The position numbers were made by a program, and so were the translations under genes. Positions 20,365 through 27,448 of a stretch of DNA of 64,000 bases are shown one piece after another. Source of the stretch: Marinobacter zhanjiangensis (GTDB taxonomy: Bacteria > Pseudomonadota > Gammaproteobacteria > Pseudomonadales > Oleiphilaceae); assembly GCF_014651935.1 (NCBI RefSeq), contig NZ_BMXV01000003.1:372001-436000 (forward strand), given 5' to 3'. Position 1 is the stretch's first letter. Every line of letters starts with the position of its first letter. Below the pieces are notes generated by a model. It was not told the DNA's origin. It ran no database searches and worked only from the letters and a program-made list of their open reading frames with translations.

Positions 20365-21047
20365 GCCGTGGCTCCGCACTGTTCCGCCTCCTTGCTGTCC
20401 AGCAGGTAACCAACGCCCCGAATGGTGCGGATGACGGTTTTACCCAGCCGTCGCCGCAGGTGGTGGATATGCACTTCCAGGGCATTGCTTTCCACGCCCT
20501 GGTCCCAGCCGTAAAGTTGCTCTTCCAGCCGGCGCCGGGTGGCTACCTGGTCCGGGTGCCGCATCAGGTAATGGAGGATCTGCAGCTCGCTTCGGGGCAG
20601 GGTGATTATCTGGTCCCCGAGGGTCAGCTGGCCGGAGTCCGGGTTCAGGTGCAAGGTGCCGACGGTCATACCAACGGTCGGGGCAGCGCTGCCCCGGCGG
20701 GTTACCGCACGGATACGGGCCTTGAGTTCGGCCATGGCGAACGGTTTGGTGAGGTAGTCATCGGCCCCGGCGTCCAGACCCTGCAGTTTTTCATCAAGGT
20801 CGGAGCGGGCGGTGAGGATGATGACCGGGGTCAGCACACCGGCGCTGCGGCTGCGGGCCATGACCTCCAGCCCATCCAGCCGGGGCAGGGTCAGGTCAAG
20901 GATGGCCAGGTCGAAATGTTCGTCCCTGAGGGCATTGAGAGCCTGCTGGCCATCATCCAGCCAGTCCACCGTGTGCTGGTCTTCCCGCAGCATGGCGAGC
21001 ATGGTGTTGGCCAGCATGTGGTCGTCTTCCACAAGGAGAATGCGCAT
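20355..21047 (-). CDS. OmpR-family response regulator (PmrA/QseB-like)
   Basis: 230 residues from ATG 21047 (MRILLVEDD). The receiver domain has the phospho-acceptor Asp at about residue 51 (LAILDLTLPRLDG) and Lys in YLTKPF. The C-terminal winged helix ends LGKTVIRTIRGVGYLL, typical of the OmpR/PhoB class. The frame is open 11 codons further upstream, but AAGGAGAATGCGC supports MRILL as the start. The gene overlaps its kinase and is read away from the hemolysin-family operon. Between them lie two direct-repeat boxes of the PmrA type, suggesting that it controls both units. Confidence 0.92.
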   Translation of the reverse strand: MRILLVEDDHMLANTMLAMLREDQHTVDWLDDGQQALNALRDEHFDLAILDLTLPRLDGLEVMARSRSAGVLTPVIILTARSDLDEKLQGLDAGADDYLTKPFAMAELKARIRAVTRRGSAAPTVGMTVGTLHLNPDSGQLTLGDQIITLPRSELQILHYLMRHPDQVATRRRLEEQLYGWDQGVESNALEVHIHHLRRRLGKTVIRTIRGVGYLLDSKEAEQCGATACP

Positions 21048-21094
21048 GGAGAGCCATCCTTTTCTGAATAACCAGGCCATTCTGGCACAGAAAT

Positions 21095-21144
21095 CTTAAG
21101 CGCGGCTTAAGAAAACTCGCGGGTTTCTTTAAGGCGGGATTAAG
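21095..21144. promoter_or_regulatory. Two PmrA-type boxes in the divergent intergenic region
   Basis: Box 1 is CTTAAG-N5-CTTAAG (21095-21111). Box 2 is TTTAAG-N5-ATTAAG (21128-21144). Their starts are 33 bp apart, about three helical turns, so both face the same side of DNA. PmrA and related regulators bind YTTAAK-N5-YTTAAK direct repeats. Box 2 lies 10 bp upstream of TAATGT (21155-21160), a possible -10 for the rightward operon. CTTAAG is its own reverse complement, so box 1 can serve the leftward regulator genes as well. Function inferred, not shown. Confidence 0.7.
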
Positions 21145-21184
21145 GCTGTTTCCCTAATGTCTCGTGGTAACAGGGAGATAGCTT

Positions 21185-21904
21185 ATGAACGATCCGTTGA
21201 TTATGTCCACCAGTGTGAATCCCGCTTCCGCGGAGGTGACGCCGGTGGTTCGATGTGGCGATCACTGGCTGTGTCAGGTCCACCCGGGTACTGCCGCAGC
21301 TGAACGTGTTACGGACTTTATTCGACGCCGTTTCCTTCAGGCCTACGGCGCGCGTCCGGATATCCAGCCGCCTCCTCTGATGGCACTGACTACTGCGCAT
21401 GGCACCTTGCTGGCCGCCGTCGGTGTACGGCGGGCGGCATCGGAGCGTCTGTTTCTTGAAGACTACCTGGACCATCCAGTGGAGCACTGCCTGCCTGACC
21501 CGAACTGCCATCGTCAGACCGTGATCGAGATCGCCCATCTGGCAGGTGTTGAGGCTGGGGTGAGTCGTCTGCTGTTTGCCGCAATGGCGCTCTGGCTGGA
21601 GCAGCATCAGATGAACTGGGTGGTCTGCACCGGCACGGGCCAGTTGCGTAACGGGTTTCAACGCATGGGCATCGACGTGGTGGATCTGGGCAGCGCGCGA
21701 CCGGAACGCCTGGCGGATGGGGGAGAAGGCTGGGGATGTTATTACCAACACCATCCCGGGGTCATGGCCATGAATGTTCCCGGTGGCTTGAGCGGCCTCC
21801 GTTCCCGACGGCTGATGGACAGGGTGGCACTGGTGCCTACCGACAAACCACAGCACACGGCGACCAGCCGAAGCATGGAGGGGCGTTATGGCTACATTGC
21901 CTGA
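21185..21904 (+). CDS. Thermostable hemolysin family protein
   Basis: 239 residues resembling the thermostable hemolysin family (PF12261), named after a Vibrio protein. The opening VTDFIRRRFLQAYGARPDI, the core LFLEDYLDHPVEHCLP and VIEIAHLAGV, and the later FQRMGIDVVDLG are characteristic. There is no signal peptide, and the fold suggested by the motif order resembles acyltransferases of the GNAT/AHL-synthase type. An enzymatic role on an acyl substrate is therefore at least as likely as haemolysis (inference). First gene of an operon: its stop overlaps the next start by 17 bp. ATG 21185 follows AGGGAG. Confidence 0.82.
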   Translation: MNDPLIMSTSVNPASAEVTPVVRCGDHWLCQVHPGTAAAERVTDFIRRRFLQAYGARPDIQPPPLMALTTAHGTLLAAVGVRRAASERLFLEDYLDHPVEHCLPDPNCHRQTVIEIAHLAGVEAGVSRLLFAAMALWLEQHQMNWVVCTGTGQLRNGFQRMGIDVVDLGSARPERLADGGEGWGCYYQHHPGVMAMNVPGGLSGLRSRRLMDRVALVPTDKPQHTATSRSMEGRYGYIA

Positions 21905-24080
21905 AGAGTTATGGGCGGCGGTTTCGGCCCACCCGGATGCCCCGGCCCTGATATCGGGCGACCGGCAACTCAGCTTCCGGCAACTGCTGGACGCGGCTGA
22001 AAGGCTGGCCGCTGTGCTCGAACAACGTGGGCTGCAACGCATTGGCCTGTGCGGCGATAACTCTCTGGCCTGGGTGATTACCGACCTGGCCAGTCTGCTG
22101 GCGGATGTGGTTTGCGTGCCGGTGCCGGTGTTCTTTTCCGCAGCCCAGACCGACTATCTGGTTGTTACCGCCGGGCTGCAGGCCCTCATGTGGTCGGAAC
22201 AGAATACGGAGCGGGAGCATCTGGGAGATGGTGTCTGGCTCAGCGTTCTGGAAAAGCAGGACAATCGCATCTCCTTGCCGTCCGGCACCGCAAAAATCAC
22301 CTTCACTTCTGGTAGCACCGGTACGCCCAGAGGCGTCTGCCTGTCTCAGGCACAGCTACTGGCAACGGTTGACGCACTTCGGGAAAAACTGACACCGGTT
22401 GGTCCGGCCCGTCATCTGTGCATTCTGCCCCTTGCGACGCTGTTGGAGAACATCGCTGGTGTGTATCTGCCATTGCTGATGGGCGCCACAGTGCGGGTTG
22501 AACCCACGGGCTCACTCGGACTCTCGGGCAGTAGTGGCGTGGATCCCTGGTCCCTGATCGGGGCGCTGAACCGGTGGCAGCCCGAGTCCCTGATTCTGGT
22601 GCCGGAGCTGGCCCGGCTGCTGGTCGAAGCCGCTGGCGCGGGGCTGTTGGAAACGGATCAGTATCGTTTCCTGGCCGTGGGGGGTGGCAAGGTCGTCCCG
22701 GAAATGCTGAGCCGGGGGCGGGCGCTCGGGCTGCCCCTGTATGAGGGTTATGGCCTGTCTGAATGCGGCTCGGTGGTGGCCCTGAATACTCCCGGTGATG
22801 ACCGGGTCGGTTGCGGTGGCCGCCCCCTGAAGCATGTGCAAGTGCGGGTGGATGACCGCCGCCACATCTTGGTGCGGGGCAATACCCACCTTGGGTATCT
22901 GGACGAGAGCAGCCCTGATGCAGGGATGCAGGCGGACACAACGGATGAGTGGCTGGATACCGGCGATCTGGGTGAATTGTCTGGCGATGGCTTTCTACGG
23001 GTTGATGGCCGTTCCAGGAACCTGCTGATCACCAGTTTCGGACGCAACATCAGCCCCGAATGGCTGGAAGCCGAATTGATTCAGACGTTGGGTGCCCGGC
23101 AGGCGGTGGTCTTCGGCGATGGTGAGCCTTCTCTGTCGGCACTCGTGTTCCTTCCACCTGATGAGTCTGGAACTGATACCGCGTCGGCGCTTTATCAACT
23201 CAATCAGCGTCTTCCCGATTACGCCAGGCTGGAGGTGGTGTACGGCCTCGAGCAACCCCTGTCCGCAGCCGCCGGCCACCTGACCGCAAACGGCCGGCCC
23301 GTGCGGGATCGCCTCCAGCTCGACCTGCCGCTGCTGATGGCTGGCAGTCATCCTATTTATCCCGAATCAACAGGAGAACATCCCATGGCTTTTTTTGACC
23401 AACTACAGGCGGAAACCGCCGAGGCGCGTGCCCATGTCACCAGTGCTCCAGTTATTAAGGCCGTGCAGCAGGGGCAGGTAAGCGTGGAGAGTTACACCTG
23501 GTTTCTGACCCAGGCGTTTCATCACGTCAAACACACGGTACCCCTGATGATGGCCTGCGGAGGGCGGCTGCCGGACCGGCTGGAATCGGTCCGCGAGTCG
23601 CTGGTGGAGTACATCGAAGAGGAATACGGACATCATGAGTGGATACTGAACGATCTTGAGGCCTGTGGTCTGGACCGGGAAGAACGCCGGCACAGTCGAC
23701 CGGACCTGTCGATTGAACTGATGGTGGCCTATCTCTATCACCAGGTCGACCGGGGCAACCCCGCCGCCTTCTTCGGCATGGTGCAGGTACTTGAAGGCAC
23801 CTCCATTGAACTGGCCACGCCATTGGCCAGCCAGATTCAGGCCTCACTGGGCTTGCCGGATCAGGCCTTCAGCTACCTGTATTCCCACGGTGAGCTGGAC
23901 AAGGACCACTTCGAGTTCTTCCGCGACCTGATGAATGGCATCACCGACCCCGGCGATCAACAGGCCATTATCGAGTCGGCGAGGGTGGTCTACCGACTGT
24001 ACGGAGATATGCTCCATGGTGTCCCTTTGCCGGAAGTGGCGGAGTCAGCGACGGAGGCCTCAAGCCATGCAGTTGCGTGA
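21888..24080 (+). CDS. Adenylate-forming enzyme fused to a HDO/TenA-like diiron oxidase domain
   Basis: 730 residues in two parts. Residues 1-490 are an AMP-binding (ANL) enzyme: P-loop TFTSGSTGTPRGV near 143, YGLSECGSV near 285, LDTGDLG near 360. The final catalytic Lys of the family is replaced by Arg (LTANGRPVRD). Residues 500-730 are an all-helical haem-oxygenase-like domain with a plausible diiron set: E579-x2-H582, E636, D671-x2-H674. The second part begins with Met500 (23385), which has its own AGGAGA ribosome site in the mRNA, so a free HDO protein may also be made. Reaction unknown; activation and oxidation of an acyl substrate is likely. The start overlaps the previous gene and the end overlaps the SDR. 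Confidence 0.83.
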   Translation: MATLPEELWAAVSAHPDAPALISGDRQLSFRQLLDAAERLAAVLEQRGLQRIGLCGDNSLAWVITDLASLLADVVCVPVPVFFSAAQTDYLVVTAGLQALMWSEQNTEREHLGDGVWLSVLEKQDNRISLPSGTAKITFTSGSTGTPRGVCLSQAQLLATVDALREKLTPVGPARHLCILPLATLLENIAGVYLPLLMGATVRVEPTGSLGLSGSSGVDPWSLIGALNRWQPESLILVPELARLLVEAAGAGLLETDQYRFLAVGGGKVVPEMLSRGRALGLPLYEGYGLSECGSVVALNTPGDDRVGCGGRPLKHVQVRVDDRRHILVRGNTHLGYLDESSPDAGMQADTTDEWLDTGDLGELSGDGFLRVDGRSRNLLITSFGRNISPEWLEAELIQTLGARQAVVFGDGEPSLSALVFLPPDESGTDTASALYQLNQRLPDYARLEVVYGLEQPLSAAAGHLTANGRPVRDRLQLDLPLLMAGSHPIYPESTGEHPMAFFDQLQAETAEARAHVTSAPVIKAVQQGQVSVESYTWFLTQAFHHVKHTVPLMMACGGRLPDRLESVRESLVEYIEEEYGHHEWILNDLEACGLDREERRHSRPDLSIELMVAYLYHQVDRGNPAAFFGMVQVLEGTSIELATPLASQIQASLGLPDQAFSYLYSHGELDKDHFEFFRDLMNGITDPGDQQAIIESARVVYRLYGDMLHGVPLPEVAESATEASSHAVA

Positions 24081-24849
24081 CCGTCGTTTCCTGCTCATTG
24101 GCGGCACGGGCGGCATCGGCCGTGAGCTGATCGGACAGCTGCTGGCCGAGGGCGCCCGGCTGTTGGTCGCAACGCGAAACCCGGAGAGCGCCCGCCTTCC
24201 GGAGGGTGTTGCCGGCGTGAAGCTCGACCTGGCGGCTGACGACCTCGACCGGCAATTGCTGGCTATTACCGAGACCTGGCCCGACCTGTACGGCGTTATC
24301 CACTGTGCCGGCCAGAATCAGTTTTCGGCTATCCAGCAGTCGTCGGTGTCTGACATCGATGGCCAGCTGGCAGTCAATCTTCGCAGTGCCATGCTGGTGG
24401 CCCGCCATTTCGTGCCCATGTTCACGGCGCTCGACGGCGGGGCGCTGGTTTTTGTTGGTTCCACCTTTGGCAGCATTGGTTATCCGGGTTACACCGCCTA
24501 CTGCGCGACCAAGTTTGGTCTCCGTGGCTTAACCGAGGCACTTCGGAGGGAATTGGCGGATACTCCGGTCGACGTGATCTATGTGGCACCACGGGCAACT
24601 CGTACCGCCATGAACCCGAATGCCGTGGACCAGCTGAATCAGGCGCTGGGAAATGCCATGGACCCACCGCAACAGGTGGCTGCGAATATTGTCCGAGCCA
24701 TGAACCGGGATCAGCGACGCTGTTTTATCGGCTGGCCGGAGAGGCTGTTTGTGGTGCTGAACGCGGTTCTGCCAAGGCTGGTGGACCGGGCAATCATCAA
24801 ACAATTGCCGGTGATCCGGCGCTATCTGAATTCAGGAGTATCCTCATGA
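24067..24849 (+). CDS. Short-chain dehydrogenase/reductase (SDR)
   Basis: 260 residues. NAD(P)-binding motif GGTGGIGRELIG at the N-terminus, HCAGQNQF (NAG-like motif) near 80, catalytic Ser in FVGSTFGS, and YCATKFGLRGLTEALRRE as the YxxxK active site. A C-terminal hydrophobic stretch (RLFVVLNAVLPRLV) suggests membrane association. ATG 24067 overlaps the fusion gene by 14 bp; the longer frame from 23935 is only read-through in another frame of that gene. The stop overlaps the next start as ATGA. It presumably reduces or oxidises the product of the upstream enzymes. Confidence 0.9.
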   Translation: MQLRDRRFLLIGGTGGIGRELIGQLLAEGARLLVATRNPESARLPEGVAGVKLDLAADDLDRQLLAITETWPDLYGVIHCAGQNQFSAIQQSSVSDIDGQLAVNLRSAMLVARHFVPMFTALDGGALVFVGSTFGSIGYPGYTAYCATKFGLRGLTEALRRELADTPVDVIYVAPRATRTAMNPNAVDQLNQALGNAMDPPQQVAANIVRAMNRDQRRCFIGWPERLFVVLNAVLPRLVDRAIIKQLPVIRRYLNSGVSS

Positions 24850-25478
24850 AATGGGTCACTGTGCTGCTTGTATCGCTGCTCGCATTGCCTGCCGTAGCGG
24901 GCTCCCTGGAAACCGATCTGGCCGTTATCCAGCAACGCTGGGCCGAAATCCAGTATCGCCTTCCTGCGGACGACAGGGAAAAGGCCTTCGAAAAGCTGGC
25001 CGAACAGACCGAAGCGTTCACTGAACAGTACCCGAAACGGGCCGAGTCCCACATCTGGCGAGCAATCGTACTGAGTACCTGGGCCGGCGAGAAAGGCGGA
25101 CTGGGGGCCCTGGGGCTGGTGAAGGACGCCCGCCGGCAACTGGAGCATGCTCTTGAAATTGACGACAAGGCGCTGGAAGGCTCTGCCTATACGTCCCTGG
25201 GCAGCTTGTACTACCAGGTGCCGGGCTGGCCTATCGGGTTCGGTGATGACGACAAGGCGCGCCGTTACCTGCAGAAGGCACTGGTCATCAACCCGGATGG
25301 CATCGATCCCAATTTCTTTTTTGCGGACTATCTGATAGAGCAGGGGGAAGACGAAAGGGCCCGCCAGTATCTTGAGCGTGCACTGTCAGCACCGGATCGT
25401 CCCGGAAGGGCTCTGGCGGACGAAGGTCGGCGACAGGAGGCGCGTGAGCGGCTGGACAGACTGGTCTCGGCCCGCTGA
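24846..25478 (+). CDS. Secreted tetratricopeptide-repeat protein
   Basis: 210 residues. Signal peptide at about 1-19 (LLVSLLALPAVAGS), so the product is periplasmic. The rest is helical with TPR-like repeats: ARRQLEHALEIDD, ARRYLQKALVINPDG and ARQYLERALSAPD. The conserved-looking GWPIGFGDDDKA lies between repeats. It resembles small TPR proteins found beside acyl-processing genes. It closes the operon, overlapping the SDR stop by 4 bp. No enzyme motif is visible; a scaffold or partner role is a guess. Confidence 0.8.
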   Translation: MKWVTVLLVSLLALPAVAGSLETDLAVIQQRWAEIQYRLPADDREKAFEKLAEQTEAFTEQYPKRAESHIWRAIVLSTWAGEKGGLGALGLVKDARRQLEHALEIDDKALEGSAYTSLGSLYYQVPGWPIGFGDDDKARRYLQKALVINPDGIDPNFFFADYLIEQGEDERARQYLERALSAPDRPGRALADEGRRQEARERLDRLVSAR

Positions 25479-25542
25479 CGGCCATTCTGACCTCAAACGA
25501 CCGCCACCCGTACTCAGGGTCGCGACAGCATGGCAGAGGTGA

Positions 25543-25923
25543 TCAGTCGAAATCTGGCAGTTCCGGTTTCACCAGGGGCATATCCGCCGCTTCCCAGGCG
25601 TCCATTCCACCCGCGATCGACTGTACGTGGATGTAGCCCATTTCTTTCATGACTTTGGCTGAAAGCGCCGAGCGGCCGCTGTTCTTGCAGTAGATCACCA
25701 GGTTCAGCCCCCGGTTTTCCAGTACCGGATCATTGCTGAGCTTGAACTCCAGCAGACCCCGGGGAACATTGATAGCCCCGCGAATATGCCCGGCATGGTA
25801 TTCCTCCGGCTCCCGGACGTCGATCAGCAGATCGGCCTTGCGGATGGCGTCGTCGGACTGGTCCAGAGGTACTTCCGTGATCTCTGATCTGGCGGCCTCA
25901 ACCAGGTCGTGTGCGGTTTTCAT
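25543..25923 (-). CDS. Rhodanese-like sulfurtransferase
   Basis: Single rhodanese domain, 126 residues. LLIDVREPEEYHAGHIRGA is the N-terminal CH2A-like motif and CKNSGRSA carries the active-site Cys in a six-residue loop, the size typical of sulfurtransferases rather than phosphatases. No signal peptide, so cytoplasmic. ATG 25923 has AAGGA upstream. It lies 174 bp downstream of the acyl-CoA dehydrogenase on the same strand, separated by a GC-rich hairpin. Confidence 0.9.
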   Translation of the reverse strand: MKTAHDLVEAARSEITEVPLDQSDDAIRKADLLIDVREPEEYHAGHIRGAINVPRGLLEFKLSNDPVLENRGLNLVIYCKNSGRSALSAKVMKEMGYIHVQSIAGGMDAWEAADMPLVKPELPDFD

Positions 25924-26059
25924 GATAAAGCGTCCTTTGTTGGAGGGGGGGCTGATCCGGTAACGCTGACAGCGCCCCGGTTACAGCTGTTAATAATGGT
26001 AAGGTATTCCATATCCGGCCGATGGTGACAGGCTACGACAATATCGTCGAGAGCCGATA

Positions 26060-26084
26060 GCCCCCGGCAATCATGGCCGGGGGC
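26060..26084 (-). terminator. Hairpin after acyl-CoA dehydrogenase
   Basis: GCCCCCGGC pairs with GCCGGGGGC around a 7-nt loop, 14 bp past the dehydrogenase stop on the minus strand. There is no T tract in either direction, so it may be an mRNA-stabilising hairpin or a weak terminator. Confidence 0.45.
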
Positions 26085-26097
26085 GATGTGGGTGGCG

Positions 26098-27369
26098 TTA
26101 CCGAAGGCGGCGGTGTGGGTCCTGGTTATAGGACTTGACCTCGGCGCGGGCCACCACATTGTGGTGCACCTCATCCGGCCCGTCTGCCAGTCTCAGGGTG
26201 CGCTGCTTGGTATACATGTCAGGCAGTGCTGACCACTGGCTGACGCCGGTGGCGCCGTGGATCTGGATAGCTTCGTCGATAATCTTGCAGACCTTTTCCG
26301 GCACCATGGCCTTCACCATGGACACCCAGACACGGGCTTCCTTGTTGCCAAGCACGTCCATGGCCTTGGCGGCCTTGAGGACCATCATGCGCATGGCTTC
26401 GATCTCGATCCGCGCGCGGGAGATGGTTTCCATGTTCTTGCCCAGGTCCAGAATCGGGCGACCGAAGGCTTCCCGGCTCTGGCCGCGTTCGATCATCATA
26501 TCCAGCGCTTTCTCGGCGGCGCCGATGGAACGCATGCAGTGGTGTATGCGACCCGGGCCCAGCCGCAGCTGTGAAATCTCGAAGCCGCGGCCTTCACCCC
26601 ACAGGATGTTCTCTTTCGGAACCCGCACATTGTCGAGCTTGATGTGCATGTGGCCATGGGGTGCGTCGTCGTGGCCGAACACGTGCATGGGGCCGACCAC
26701 GGTCAGACCCGGCGCGTCCATGGGTACCAGGATCTGGGACTGCTGGCGCCAGGCCTCGGCATCCGGGCTGGTCTTGACCATGCAGATCATGATCTTGCAG
26801 CGGGGGTCGCCGGCGCCGGAAATGTAGTATTTCTCGCCGTTGATGACCCACTCGTCGCCGTCCAGCACCGCGCTGGTTTCGATATTGCGGGCGTCGGAGG
26901 AAGCCACATGGGGCTCGGTCATGCCGAAGCAGGAGCGGATCTTGCCCTCCAGCAGGGGTTTCAGCCATTGCTCTTTCTGCTCGGGGGTACCGACCCTCTC
27001 CAGTACTTCCATGTTGCCGGTGTCTGGCGCGGAGCAGTTGAGGGTCTCCGAGGCCAGGGGGTTCTTGCCCAGTTCCACCGCCAGATAGGCGTAGTCGAGG
27101 TTGGACAGGCCTTCACCGGTTTCGGCGTTGGGCAGGAAAAAATTCCACAGGCCCGCTTCCTTGGCTTTCTGCTTGGCGCCCTCGAGCAGCTCAAGCTGAC
27201 CGTCGACGTAGCTGAAGCGGTCCGCACGGCCTTCACCAAGGCGTTCGAATTCTTCCAGGATGGGATCGACGTTGTCCCGGATATGTTGCTTGACCGCCTC
27301 GAGCAAGGGCCGGGATTTTTCCGACATGGTGAGGTCGTTCATTTCTGCTGGTGTGGTAATGCTGTCCAC
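26098..27369 (-). CDS. Acyl-CoA dehydrogenase
   Basis: FAD-dependent dehydrogenase of 423 residues that introduces the alpha-beta double bond in an acyl-CoA. Seen: MTEPHVASSDARNIETSA (FAD/substrate segment), WVINGEKYYISGA, the dimer-interface stretch AFGRPILDLGKNM, and the C-terminal IHGATGVSQWSALPDMYTKQ. It starts at a GTG (27369) with AAGGAG upstream. It follows the acyl-CoA ligase by 79 bp on the same strand, so ligase and dehydrogenase likely form the first two steps of a beta-oxidation type route. Chain length of the substrate is unknown. Confidence 0.92.
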   Translation of the reverse strand: MDSITTPAEMNDLTMSEKSRPLLEAVKQHIRDNVDPILEEFERLGEGRADRFSYVDGQLELLEGAKQKAKEAGLWNFFLPNAETGEGLSNLDYAYLAVELGKNPLASETLNCSAPDTGNMEVLERVGTPEQKEQWLKPLLEGKIRSCFGMTEPHVASSDARNIETSAVLDGDEWVINGEKYYISGAGDPRCKIMICMVKTSPDAEAWRQQSQILVPMDAPGLTVVGPMHVFGHDDAPHGHMHIKLDNVRVPKENILWGEGRGFEISQLRLGPGRIHHCMRSIGAAEKALDMMIERGQSREAFGRPILDLGKNMETISRARIEIEAMRMMVLKAAKAMDVLGNKEARVWVSMVKAMVPEKVCKIIDEAIQIHGATGVSQWSALPDMYTKQRTLRLADGPDEVHHNVVARAEVKSYNQDPHRRLR

Positions 27370-27448
27370 AGGGGGTTCTCCTTATTGTAGTGAGCTTCCA
27401 GACTCGGGTTTCGGGGGTGTATTCAGTCAGGCGAAGGTTTGCCGGCTG

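Noticed and set aside
21888..24080. Non-ribosomal peptide synthetase module
   Set aside because: An adenylation-like domain is present but there is no condensation domain and no carrier-protein serine motif.
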